DNA from: JANWHF01 sp036276235
GTDB lineage: Bacteria; Planctomycetota; Phycisphaerae; Tepidisphaerales; Tepidisphaeraceae
Length of the DNA: 39,944 nucleotides
Direction of reading: 5' to 3'
NCBI GenBank assembly: GCA_036276235.1
Contig: DATBDZ010000248.1
Coordinates: forward strand, 1-39,944
Shown here: piece by piece, positions 32,259 to 39,944 of the stretch
Layout of the letters: the number at the start of each line of letters is the position of its first letter
How positions within the stretch are numbered: the stretch's first letter is position 1
Position numbers and translations under genes: made by a program
The notes under the pieces: model-generated
The model's database searches: none
Told to the model about the DNA's origin: nothing
What the model saw: the letters and a program-made list of their open reading frames with translations, nothing else

Positions 32259-32265
32259 CCCCACC

Positions 32266-34051
32266 ATGCCGCAAATGAGCTGGAATCGATTCGCCCCGCG
32301 GTTGCGCAAGGTCGTCTTTAGCGCGATCGACGAAACCCGCCAGCGCGGCTCAACCGAAGTCGATGCCGACGATCTGCTGCTGGGCGCGCTGCGCGATTTG
32401 CAGAGCGCCGCCGTTTTCGTGCTCGATCATAGCGGCGTGTCCGTCGGCCAGCTTCAGGATGAGATTCGAAAGCTCTTCACGGCAAATGATAATGCGAATG
32501 GCCACTCGTGGCGGCTCTCGCCGGCCGCGCTTCGCGTCCTTCAACAGGCTGAGGAAGAATCGCGCACGTTGAGCCACGGGCATGTGGGAACGGAGCATCT
32601 GCTCTTGAGCCTCACGCGTGTCTCCGCCGGGGCGGCGGGTCGCGCACTGGATCGGCTGGGCATCACCCACGAAGCCGCGTTGCGCGGTTTGCGGGCCTGG
32701 CAAAGCGCCAGCATGGCGAGGCGGGCGGCGGTCGCCCAGCCGGCGCGGCTTCCCAGAGCGCTTGGCCGCGCCTTTGAAAAGTATCTTCGCCCGGCGACGC
32801 GCAAGCTGCAGATGGCGTACAAGGTTTTCATCCGCAAGAGCATCGGACATCCGGGATTCGCCACCAATCCGTATCCGCTCTATCGCGCGCTGCGCAGGGA
32901 AGGTCCGGTGCGGCGCGATCCGATGATGCCGGTCTGGATCGTCAACGGCTACGAGCAGGTGCAAACGGTATTGCGCGATCCGCGGTTCTGTCGCGATCCG
33001 TTCTCGGGCGACAACCTTCCCGATTCGATGCGCCAAGAGCTGCGCGTCGATGAAGATTCCAACGGGTCGGCATCGACTGCCGAGATCTCGAAGATGCAAC
33101 TGCTGTTTCTCGATCCGCCGCGGCATACGCGGCTGCGCGGGCTTTTTGCGAGGGCATTTACGCCGCGCGTTGTGCAGGGATTGCGGCCGCGCATTCATCA
33201 GATCACGCATGAGCTTTTGAATCGTGTGCAGGCGAAGGGGCAGATGGATCTGATTGCCGACCTGGCGTATCCGCTGCCGACGATGGTGATCGCGGAGATG
33301 CTCGGCTTTCCGCCGGAGGATTACGAGAAGCTCAAGAAGTGGTCGGACGATTTCGCGGCACTGGTTGGATTAAACCCGAGTGCTGAGCAGCAATTTCGTG
33401 CCGGCGAAAGCATCGAGCAGATGCACGAATATTTTAAGCCGATCGTCGCCCGCCTTCGGTTTCGTCCGGAGCAAAATCTGATGAGCGATCTTCTGGCGGC
33501 GGACGAAGCCGGCGATCGTTTGGGCGATCTGGAGCTCTTCGCCAACTGCATTTTGCTCCTGGCGGCGGGCCACGAGACCACGACGAACCTGATCGGCAAC
33601 GGCATCATGGCGCTGCTGCAAAATCCAAAGCAACTCCAGCTTCTGCGAAGCGATCCGACTCTGATGGGCCCCGCGATCGAAGAGCTGCTTCGCTTCGACA
33701 GCCCCGTGCAATGGGCTTCGCGCGTGGCGCGGGAAGAGATCGAGCTTGGCGGCAAACGGATAGCCGCCGGCGATTTCGTGCTGGCGTCGCTGGGCGCCGC
33801 CAATCGCGATCCCAATCGTTTCGATCGCCCCGATGTGCTGGATATCCGCCGAGCGGATAACAAGCATCTGGCCTTCGGCCAGGGCATTCACTTCTGCCTC
33901 GGGGCGGCTCTGGCCCGCATGACAGATCGCCATCGAGGCAATCCTCGCCCGACTGAAAAATCTGCGACTTTTGGGCAATTCCCGGTTGAAGTGGAATAAG
34001 TCGGTGGTCTTTCGCGGCGTTTTATCGCTGCCGGTGGCGTTTGACGCGTGA
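32266..34051 (+). CDS. Clp_N domain-cytochrome P450 fusion, frameshifted at the 3' end
   Basis: Residues 9-70 and 84-143 form two Clp_N repeats (VDADDLLLGAL, HVGTEHLLLSLTRV), as at the N-terminus of ClpC/ClpA. After a basic linker a complete P450 core begins near residue 196: AGHETTT in helix I (434-440), ExxR as ELLR (473-476) and the haem loop FGQGIHFC with Cys544. The open frame stops at 33999 with 577 codons. After ALARM (33919-33921) the frame is wrong: shifting from CAG at 33923 gives QIAIEAILARLKNLRLLGN and ends at 34051, exactly as a P450 C-terminus should. A small indel, a sequencing error or frameshifting explains this. Substrate unknown; a cytosolic bacterial class P450 needing a ferredoxin partner, none of which is in the window. 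Confidence 0.85.
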
Positions 34052-34065
34052 ATACGAAGAAATGT

Positions 34066-34253
34066 TCACCACGGAGGCACGGAGGCGCGCTCGATGTTTG
34101 GCGCCACTCACCAAGTGCCGGATCGCGGGTCTTAAACGAGGGAGCGGATTGCAGATTATGCAATTGTTGGAATTGGCTGAGTTGAACGACATTGCTTTGG
34201 CTCGATCTCGTCAATTTCGTGAGATGTTCGAGCGTGTCGCCGCTCCGTGGTGA
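34066..34253. repeat. Possible small element with 11-bp terminal inverted repeats
   Basis: TCACCACGGAG (34066-34076) and CTCCGTGGTGA (34243-34253) are inverted copies bounding 188 nt without a credible gene. The left end reads on into GGCACGGAGG, resembling the GGCACGAA repeats at 37395. The stretch 34052-34443 is otherwise non-coding, ending in an AT-rich part (TTACATTATATTTG near 34290) that may hold the promoter of the cytochrome gene. Confidence 0.3.
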
Positions 34254-34443
34254 TGATTCCTGCATTTTGGTTCCATTTTTGCGAGAATTGCTTACATTAT
34301 ATTTGCGGGTTGTCGGGTCCTGGTTTTAAAACAGTTTCGGCAGAGTTGCTTCGCTGGCCGGCTTTGATGGTCGGCCGATCCCTGGAGGGCCCGCCGGGAG
34401 AATGTGACGCGAGGCAAATCGGTCGGGTGAAAGGGAAACAGTT

Positions 34444-34893
34444 ATGCGATCCATGATGTCCGGTTGGAAGTCGCTGGCGATCGGGTCGGCGGCGATGGCG
34501 GTTTTCTCGGTCGGCCTCTGTATTGCCGCCGATGACACCACGCCAAAGATGACGGTCAAGGAAGTAATGGAGAAGGCCCACAAGGCGCCTCAGGGTTCTC
34601 CCCCCAATAGCCGGGACTTCCTCGCGGCCAAGGTCGCCGACGGCAAAGCGACCAAGGAAGAAGTCACGACGCTGCTTGGCTACTACAAGGCGATGGCCGC
34701 CGACGAAATGCCCCAGGGCGCGCCGCGCGGAACACCCGAGGATTGGAAGAAGCGCACGGGCGCTCTGGTCACCGCAGTCGAGACGATCGACAAGGGTGAC
34801 AAGACCGCCGGCCAGGCCGCCCTGAAGACCGCGATGGACTGCCGCGGCTGCCACATGGCCTACCGCAAGCCACCCGCTCGGCGCGGGGCTTAG
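34444..34893 (+). CDS. Secreted monohaem c-type cytochrome with C-terminal CXXCH
   Basis: The 149-residue precursor has a signal peptide (about residues 1-29, hydrophobic LAIGSAAMAVFSVGLCIAA). The mature part is helical and ends with CRGCH (Cys133, Cys136, His137), the covalent haem c site, close to the C-terminus. A C-terminal haem site in a small helical protein resembles cytochrome c' and c556, although spacing and length only partly fit. It should act in the periplasm as an electron carrier or gas/redox sensor. AAGGGA lies 7 nt before the ATG. It stands alone between the P450 fusion and a perfect palindrome that probably ends its transcript. Confidence 0.78.
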   Translation: MRSMMSGWKSLAIGSAAMAVFSVGLCIAADDTTPKMTVKEVMEKAHKAPQGSPPNSRDFLAAKVADGKATKEEVTTLLGYYKAMAADEMPQGAPRGTPEDWKKRTGALVTAVETIDKGDKTAGQAALKTAMDCRGCHMAYRKPPARRGA

Positions 34894-34921
34894 GTTTTGC
34901 TGTTAGTTTCAGGATTAGAAA

Positions 34922-34955
34922 TAAGGCCCGGCGATCACGTGATCGCCGGGCCTTA
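34922..34955. terminator. Perfect 34-bp palindrome, probable bidirectional terminator
   Basis: TAAGGCCCGGCGATCAC is followed immediately by its exact reverse complement, centred between 34938 and 34939. It lies between the convergent cytochrome and HicA-like genes. No long T-run follows on either side, so its terminator role is inferred from position and stem strength. Confidence 0.6.
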
Positions 34956-35005
34956 CCGTTTCCGTCACAACGGCGTGCGCGCATTCACGATGTTCACCAG
35001 GAGCT

Positions 35006-35254
35006 TTAGGAGTTGTAGAATTCGTCGTCCAGCACGCCATCTTCTTGGGTCAATCCCAGTCGCTCCCGCAGTCCCTTCGTATATCTTTTATGCACCGTCT
35101 GGCTGTGGGTCGGGACTGGATAGGAATAAATGCCCGTTGCCCGTTGCCGAAAGAACATGGTGTGCGAACCTTTGCCGCGCGAAGAATCTTCCCACCCACC
35201 GTATTTGGTCACGGCGCGGCGCAAGGCGGACAGCTTCATCCGGCGCTCTGCCAT
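35006..35254 (-). CDS. hicA: HicA-like toxin (mRNA interferase fold)
   Basis: This 82-residue protein resembles HicA: MKLSALRRAVTKYGGWEDS, then GKGSHTMFFRQ with the conserved catalytic-type His31 following Gly-Ser, and a carboxyl helix VHKRYTKGLRERLGL. HicA toxins have a dsRNA-binding-like fold and cleave mRNA. The ATG at 35254 has GGGGG 9 nt upstream; a second ATG 15 nt later is also possible. The HicB-like gene lies on the opposite strand, divergent, 236 nt away, unlike the usual co-directional hicAB operon. Whether it is an active toxin cannot be judged from the sequence. Confidence 0.75.
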   Translation of the reverse strand: MAERRMKLSALRRAVTKYGGWEDSSRGKGSHTMFFRQRATGIYSYPVPTHSQTVHKRYTKGLRERLGLTQEDGVLDDEFYNS

Positions 35255-35490
35255 TACCTGCGTCCCCCCGGTGCCGATAACTGATACCGCGCAAAAACGG
35301 CCAGATGTACCGTTTGAGCGACCGGATTGAGGTATCGCCGCAGTGCGGACGCCGAGCTAAGCCATGATTCTGCCGATGCTTGCGGATTTGCCTTTACAAT
35401 CCTGTTCGTGGCATGTATTTTTCTAATTCTAAAGTTGAGTCGATGCCTTCTTCCCCCGACAAGAGGAATAGCTCTATTATTCACCGGCCC

Positions 35491-35835
35491 ATGCAAGCTC
35501 TCCGTATTCCATTGCGCGTAGTCGTCTATAGGGAGGACGGCGCATGGATTGCACACTGTCTTGAGTTTGATCTTCTCGGTGAGGGAGAGACTCCGGAGGC
35601 TGCGTTGGCAATGCTGAGCAATGCGATCGAGCTCCAGCTTGCGGCCATGATCGAATTCGACAACATCGAGAATCTGTTCAAACCTGCCGAGGCGAAATTC
35701 TTTGCGATGTTCGCGGCGGGCAAGACTGTCGCGGTCGGTGAGATTCATCTCAAGCTCGATTCGGTGACCATCGACGAAACGCAGATCCGGGAATACACCG
35801 AAGGTCCTGCCTGTGGGAAACTGGCCTACGCCTGA
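35491..35835 (+). CDS. HicB-like antitoxin-family protein
   Basis: The 114-residue product begins RIPLRVVVYREDGAWIAHCLEFDLLGEG and continues TPEEALAML-like (TPEAALAMLSNAIELQL), the partial RNase H-like fold of HicB antitoxins, which bind and block HicA. The part after about residue 50 (NIENLFKPAEAKFFAMF) has no clear ribbon-helix-helix or HTH DNA-binding domain, so autoregulation is uncertain. Starts at 35413, 35443 and 35491 are in frame; none has a good ribosome-binding site, and 35491 fits the family's N-terminus. TACAAT at 35395-35400 may be its -10 box. It is divergent from the HicA-like gene. Confidence 0.7.
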   Translation: MQALRIPLRVVVYREDGAWIAHCLEFDLLGEGETPEAALAMLSNAIELQLAAMIEFDNIENLFKPAEAKFFAMFAAGKTVAVGEIHLKLDSVTIDETQIREYTEGPACGKLAYA

Positions 35836-36032
35836 CGATCGTCGTTAGCTTTCATCCGGCTTCAAAACATTGACGTAGTTGTCGAGGGGAAATCGATTGC
35901 GGTGGTGATGGATCGCGCGCTTCGAGATGTCGGTGGCGTCGGATCCGACAACGATGCAATGTGCCCGCCGTTGGCGGCCAACAGCGTTCCTTTCATTTGG
36001 ATCGGATCGTCTTCTATCCTCTAACTATCCGG

Positions 36033-37259
36033 CTAATGCCCCTGCGATGTTGGAACCGGCTCTGGCGCCGGCGATGAATGCTCCGACGGCGCGGCGTTCT
36101 CCGCAGGAGCCGCATGCTCAGCAGGAGCAGCTGGCTCCGGCGCCGTATGCCCTTGTGCGTTTGTCGGCATCGAGCGATCCGCGGGCGCGTGCGCGGTTTT
36201 ATCGCGGACTTCCAGATTGCCGGCGGTTTTGGATTCTTCCAGGCGGACTTGAATCACGCGCTCCAGATGCTCGCGCGTGCGGCCTTTGTAGACGCCCATG
36301 AATTTGCCGTCGAGGAAGACGTCGCACTCAACGGGCGGCATTTCCGCATCAATAGCCGTCTTGACCGATTCTCCCTGGGCGGCGGCGAGCAGCTCGCCAA
36401 TCTTTCCCTTGGCGCGGCGTTCGGAAGCGTCGAGCTTCTCGACATTTTTCGTGCGCGAGGTGCGCGCCTTGCTTTCGCTAGCGGCTTCCTTGTCGGCCTT
36501 CCCGCGCGAGTTGATGGCCGCTTCGGGCGGCAACTCCTCGGGGATGAAGAGCATCCTGCCGCAACTGGGGCAGTAGACCAGATCGTCGCGCGAGTGAAGT
36601 TTGTTATAAACGTCGGTGACGAGATCCATGTTGCAGGACCCGCAGGCGTATTCTTCACGGCGCCGATCGGGCTTGAGCAGCGGAGCGAGTGCTTCGCCTT
36701 CAAACCGCTCGGCAAGGCGCTCAAACGTATCGCGCACCCGCGGTGGCAATGCGGCCGCGGCCGCTTCGCGCGCCGGACGCAGCGCATCCACTTCCGCCTT
36801 GAGCTTGCCGAGCGTTTCGCCGCTTTGCGCTTTGAGCTCCGCCAGTTTGGCGCTTTCGGTGGCAAGTGTCGCCGCCAGCGCGGCGTTTTCCGCCTGCGCC
36901 TTTTCGACGATCTCCATCACCTTGATAAGCTCATCCTCGGTTTTGCCGCGATCCACCTTTTCGGTGCTGATCTCGATGAGGAAGGCCTGATATTCTTTAT
37001 TGTTCTTGGCGGCCTGCTGCTGGGTTCGCAGCCGCTCGATGCGGGCGTCGCGCGTTTTGATATCCAGCTCGAACTCAGCGCCTTTGGCCTGCTGCGCTCG
37101 AAGCGCGGCCTGGGCGACGTTCAGTTTTTCGGTGAGATCAGCGACGCGGCGCTCCTGAATGCGAACATTCTTCCCGGCGGCATCGAGCCGCCCCTGCGCC
37201 TCGCGGAGCTTTTGATCGGCCTGTGCAAGCTTGACCAGCGCGATGTTGGTCGGACCCAT
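36033..37259 (-). CDS. Coiled-coil C4-type zinc-ribbon protein with a long C-terminal extension
   Basis: This 408-residue protein has an N-terminal antiparallel coiled coil (about residues 5-180: LVKLAQADQKLREAQGRLD, KAQAENAALAATLATESAKL) and a C4 zinc ribbon, CGSCNMDL and YCPSCGRML (about 216-250), as in the zf-RING_7/DUF164 family, whose members are usually about 240 residues. The extra 150 residues contain basic and acidic helices, a segment CDVFLDGKFMGVYKGRTRE and a terminal Ala/Pro/Glu repeat (AAPAEHAAPAENAAPSEH). The ATG at 37259 has GGGA 8 nt upstream. A CATAAT box lies on the minus strand at 37325-37330. Family members have been linked to nucleic-acid or ribosome binding; the role of the extension is unknown. 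The 197-nt region 35836-36032 downstream contains no supported gene. Confidence 0.82.
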   Translation of the reverse strand: MGPTNIALVKLAQADQKLREAQGRLDAAGKNVRIQERRVADLTEKLNVAQAALRAQQAKGAEFELDIKTRDARIERLRTQQQAAKNNKEYQAFLIEISTEKVDRGKTEDELIKVMEIVEKAQAENAALAATLATESAKLAELKAQSGETLGKLKAEVDALRPAREAAAAALPPRVRDTFERLAERFEGEALAPLLKPDRRREEYACGSCNMDLVTDVYNKLHSRDDLVYCPSCGRMLFIPEELPPEAAINSRGKADKEAASESKARTSRTKNVEKLDASERRAKGKIGELLAAAQGESVKTAIDAEMPPVECDVFLDGKFMGVYKGRTREHLERVIQVRLEESKTAGNLEVRDKTAHAPADRSMPTNAQGHTAPEPAAPAEHAAPAENAAPSEHSSPAPEPVPTSQGH

Positions 37260-37394
37260 TTCGACAGTCCCTCGAAAAACAGGGCGATGCTCGTCATCAC
37301 CGCCCGAAAATCCGCAAACCATTTATTATGCACAATGCGGAGGAAATAAAAAGGTCGATCGTTGGGAAAAATTCTCGGAGGGATTTTAATAAGA

Positions 37395-37535
37395 GGCACG
37401 AAGGCACGAAGGCACGAAGGCACGTAGGCACGTAGGCACGTAGGCACGAAGGGAACGCAGATGCGGGAGTGCATTTCCCTTCGTGCCTTCGTCCCTCCGC
37501 GCCTTCGTGCCTTCCTCCCGTGCCTCCGTGCCTCC
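37395..37535. repeat. Tandem 8-bp repeats with an inverted degenerate counterpart
   Basis: Seven head-to-tail octamers, GGCACGAA three times, GGCACGTA three times and GGCACGAA once, fill 37395-37450. After about 26 nt, degenerate reverse-complement units (TTCGTGCC and relatives) fill 37477-37535. The two halves could fold into a long hairpin. The block lies between the divergent zinc-ribbon and response-regulator genes, in a 325-nt spacer with no other gene. Confidence 0.9.
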
Positions 37536-37584
37536 ACGACAATATCCCTTCGTCCCTCCCCCCTTTCCGAATAAGATGCAGTCC

Positions 37585-38271
37585 ATGCGCATCCTTGTCG
37601 TCGAGGATTTTGCTCCGCTTCGGGAGGCTGTTACGCAGGGCCTGAAGGAAGCAGGCTACGCTGTTGATGTTGCCGACAATGGGCAGGATGCGCTGCGCTA
37701 CGCGCGCGGGAACGAGCATGATGTCATCGTGCTCGATCTGATGCTTCCGAAGCTCGATGGCCTTTCGGTGCTCAAGACACTTCGCTCAGCGCAATGCCCG
37801 GCGAACATTTTGATCCTGACGGCAAAGGATACGCCGCAGGATCGGATCAACGGGCTTGATCTGGGGGCGGATGATTATCTGGTGAAGCCGTTTGTCTTCG
37901 CCGAATTCATGGCGCGGGTTCGCGCGCTGGTGCGCCGTAAGTACGAGGCTAAGTCGTCGCTGCTCCAGATCGGAAATCTTCAGATTGATCTAGCCCGCAG
38001 GCAGGTTCGTCGCGGCGGCGAGATGATCGATCTCAGCGGCCGCGAATATGCCTTGCTGGAATTCCTGGCCCTGAATACCAACCGCATCGTCTCGCGCAAT
38101 GATATCTGGCAACATCTTTACGACTTCAACGCCTCGATGGAGAGCAATGTCGTGGATGTATTTGTCGGCTTGCTGCGGAAAAAGATCGAGCGGCCCGGCC
38201 AGCCGCGCTTGCTGCACACGCGGCGCGGGCAGGGATACATGCTGGCGGCACTCGCGGAGGAAGAGCGATGA
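37585..38271 (+). CDS. OmpR/PhoB-family response regulator
   Basis: The 228-residue protein has a receiver domain, MRILVVEDFAPLREAV, with phospho-acceptor Asp51 in VLDLMLPKLDG, conserved Lys in DDYLVKPF (about residue 101) and Thr in ILTAKD. A C-terminal winged helix follows (about 130-225: LSGREYALLEFLALN, VDVFVGLLRKKIE, RGQGYML). It binds DNA when phosphorylated by the kinase encoded next, whose start overlaps its stop codon by 4 nt. An in-frame ATG at 37576 is an alternative start; neither has a clear ribosome-binding site. The octamer repeats lie just upstream in the promoter region. Targets are unknown. Confidence 0.9.
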   Translation: MRILVVEDFAPLREAVTQGLKEAGYAVDVADNGQDALRYARGNEHDVIVLDLMLPKLDGLSVLKTLRSAQCPANILILTAKDTPQDRINGLDLGADDYLVKPFVFAEFMARVRALVRRKYEAKSSLLQIGNLQIDLARRQVRRGGEMIDLSGREYALLEFLALNTNRIVSRNDIWQHLYDFNASMESNVVDVFVGLLRKKIERPGQPRLLHTRRGQGYMLAALAEEER

Positions 38272-39764
38272 TCCGCTCGCTGCGCGCCCGCCTGCTGATC
38301 GGAACAACCGTTATCACGACGGCGGCGCTTCTGCTGCTCGGTTGGGCAATCGATCATTCTGTTCGTCGCACGCTCCTGGCGGAATTCGACAACGCGCTCT
38401 TGGCCAAGGCGAAGTCACTTTCGTCCATGGTTGAGTATCACAACGGCACGACGGAGTTTGAATTCGATCCCGCCTGGATGCCGGAATTCACGACGCCGAC
38501 TAATCCGGACTATTTTGAGATCTGGGTGGATGGCCAGCCGTTTGCGCGATCGCAATCGCTCGGCAAATCCGAGTTGGGATCGGCCCCGCAATGGGATCTT
38601 GCAGCGATCTGGTCGCGCCTTCCCGACGGCCGCACGGGTCGAACGGTCGGACTGGCGTTTCCGCCGTTTGTCGATCCTGACGAGCGGGTCGCCGGCGCGT
38701 CGCCGGTTCCGGCGATCCGCGCCAGTCTTGTTGTTGCGCGAGATACCCGTGGGCTCGATGCGACACTATCGCATCTGCGATGGATCGCCCTGCTCACGTG
38801 TGCAGCCGTCGTCGGCATCTCCGGTGCCGCCCTACTGCTGCTCGTTTCCGTGGCCACGCGGCCGGTTCGTGTCTTGGCGCACCGCATCGAATCGCTGACT
38901 GAATCGGATCTGAATCTCCAACTCGCATCGACCTCGGTGCCATTGGAACTCGCTCCCGTTGTCGATCGTCTCAATGGTTTGCTCACGCGATTGGCCGATG
39001 CATTCACGCGCGAGCGATCGTTCACGGCGGACGTCGCACACGAGCTGCGCACGCCGCTGGCGGGCATTCGCGCCACGCTCGAAGTCTGCCGCACGCGTCC
39101 GCGCGACGTGGCAGGATATGAAGCGACGATCGACAAGTCGCTGGACCAGCTTTTGCGATTGCAATCCCTTGTCGAAAACCTGCTCCTGCTGGCGCGAGCA
39201 GATGCCGGGCAGGTGAGGCTTAATCTGGCGGCGTTTGAGCTTCGAGCATTCATCGAAGACTGCTGGGCACCATTTGAGACAACGGCCGACAAGCAGGAAT
39301 TGCAAATCGATTTTCAATTGCCCGACGAATGCGCGGTCGTCGCCGACCGTCAATTCCTGGCGATCGTGATGACCAACCTCTTCGACAACGCCGTCAGCTA
39401 TTGCACGGCCGGCGGAAGAATCGAGCTTCGTGTCGCCGCGACCGGCACACAGAGCGGCACACAGATTATTCTGGAGCTGAGCAACAGCGCCGACGTGCTA
39501 CCCACCGCGCAACTGGCACAGGTCTTCGCCCGCTTCTGGCGCGGCGATACTTCCCGAGCCGCCACCGGCCGCCACGCGGGCTTGGGCCTCAGCCTCTGCA
39601 AGCGGCTGTTGGAATTGATGGGCAGTGAGATCGCCGTGCAGAGCCTGGCCAACGGAACGTTTGCCGTCCATCTGAAGCTCACGCGGGCGGCGACTGCCCG
39701 CCCCACCAGCGAATCGCCACGTAATTTGCAATCCACCGGCGTCACTTCGACGACCCCGGTCTGA
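38268..39764 (+). CDS. Sensor histidine kinase, partner of the OmpR-type regulator
   Basis: This 498-residue kinase has a membrane segment (about residues 8-29), a periplasmic sensor of about 140 residues, a second membrane segment (about 172-196, WIALLTCAAVVGISGAALLLLVSVA), a HAMP linker (ATRPVRVLAHRIESLTESD), the phosphorylated His in FTADVAHELRTPLAGIRATLE (about 254-274) and an ATPase domain with N box NLFDNAVSY and G box RHAGLGLSLCKRL. All core motifs are present. It forms an overlapping pair (ATGA) with the upstream response regulator. The sensed signal is unknown; the family resembles QseC/CusS-type kinases in layout. After 39764 the last 180 nt contain only a weak inverted repeat (CCCGAAA/TTTCGGG, about 39778-39827). 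Confidence 0.9.
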   Translation: MIRSLRARLLIGTTVITTAALLLLGWAIDHSVRRTLLAEFDNALLAKAKSLSSMVEYHNGTTEFEFDPAWMPEFTTPTNPDYFEIWVDGQPFARSQSLGKSELGSAPQWDLAAIWSRLPDGRTGRTVGLAFPPFVDPDERVAGASPVPAIRASLVVARDTRGLDATLSHLRWIALLTCAAVVGISGAALLLLVSVATRPVRVLAHRIESLTESDLNLQLASTSVPLELAPVVDRLNGLLTRLADAFTRERSFTADVAHELRTPLAGIRATLEVCRTRPRDVAGYEATIDKSLDQLLRLQSLVENLLLLARADAGQVRLNLAAFELRAFIEDCWAPFETTADKQELQIDFQLPDECAVVADRQFLAIVMTNLFDNAVSYCTAGGRIELRVAATGTQSGTQIILELSNSADVLPTAQLAQVFARFWRGDTSRAATGRHAGLGLSLCKRLLELMGSEIAVQSLANGTFAVHLKLTRAATARPTSESPRNLQSTGVTSTTPV

Positions 39765-39944
39765 CATCAGTCCCCACCCGAAACCTGAAATCGTGCAACA
39801 TTCCGCACCGGATTTCGGGTTCTTCCGCACATTTGGTGATTCGGCTCGTGTCATCACGGCGGACTTGGCGAGTTGAATTTTTTACGGCGCTCGGGCATTC
39901 GCGCGGAGGCGTAGTAGGTCAATGTTGCCTCTGCCGTACATCGA

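Noticed and set aside
34041..34253. Plus-strand frame of 70 codons after the P450 gene
   Set aside because: It runs through a CACCACGGAGGCACGGAGG-type intergenic repeat and has no protein-like features.
35836..36032. Minus-strand open frame ending HRNRFPLDNYVNVLKPDES
   Set aside because: It has no ATG, GTG or suitably placed TTG start and only about 60 codons. It may be a gene relic, but that cannot be shown.
37395..37535. Tandem repeats as a CRISPR array
   Set aside because: The units are 8 bp, contiguous and without spacers, and no cas gene is nearby.

Overview
The window looks like chromosomal DNA from a GC-rich bacterium, most likely a planctomycete. The best clue is a membrane-anchored Ser/Thr kinase with a TPR-like C-terminal half (29581-31992), an architecture abundant in Planctomycetota. 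Weak ribosome-binding sites, a two-component pair and many extracytoplasmic-glycan genes agree with this. The phylum is inferred from protein style only; no rRNA or tRNA gene was seen.

Layout. Positions 1-2800 look like accessory DNA on the minus strand: a small sigma-region-4-like HTH protein, a coiled-coil protein, a polytopic MFS-like membrane protein and a doubtful broken ORF. Positions 2896-28355 form a large surface-polysaccharide locus. It holds a Wzy/O-antigen-ligase-type protein, eight glycosyltransferases of GT4, GT2 or DXD type, four acyltransferase-3 membrane proteins, four SAM methyltransferases, two paralogous Wzt-type ABC ATPases with C-terminal glycan-binding domains, and a UDP-sugar 6-dehydrogenase. 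No Wzm permease, priming glycosyltransferase or flippase lies inside the window. Six near-identical promoters (TTGACG, 16 or 17 nt, CATAAT) head the plus-strand transcription units, and three of those units share a conserved 5' leader element. The genes probably make, decorate (acylate, methylate, oxidise) and export a cell-surface glycan.

Positions 28356-39944 are unlike the glycan locus: an RNase HI-family protein with a zinc ribbon, the Ser/Thr kinase, a Clp_N-cytochrome P450 fusion whose 3' end is frameshifted, a secreted monohaem c-type cytochrome, divergently arranged HicA-like and HicB-like genes, a coiled-coil zinc-ribbon protein, and an OmpR-type response regulator with its histidine kinase. 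The spacers here are rich in palindromic and tandem repeats.

The most notable items are the Clp_N-P450 fusion, the shared promoter and leader system of the glycan locus, several -10 boxes placed 6-7 nt before start codons (possible leaderless mRNAs), and a 26-codon relic of a glycosyltransferase gene.
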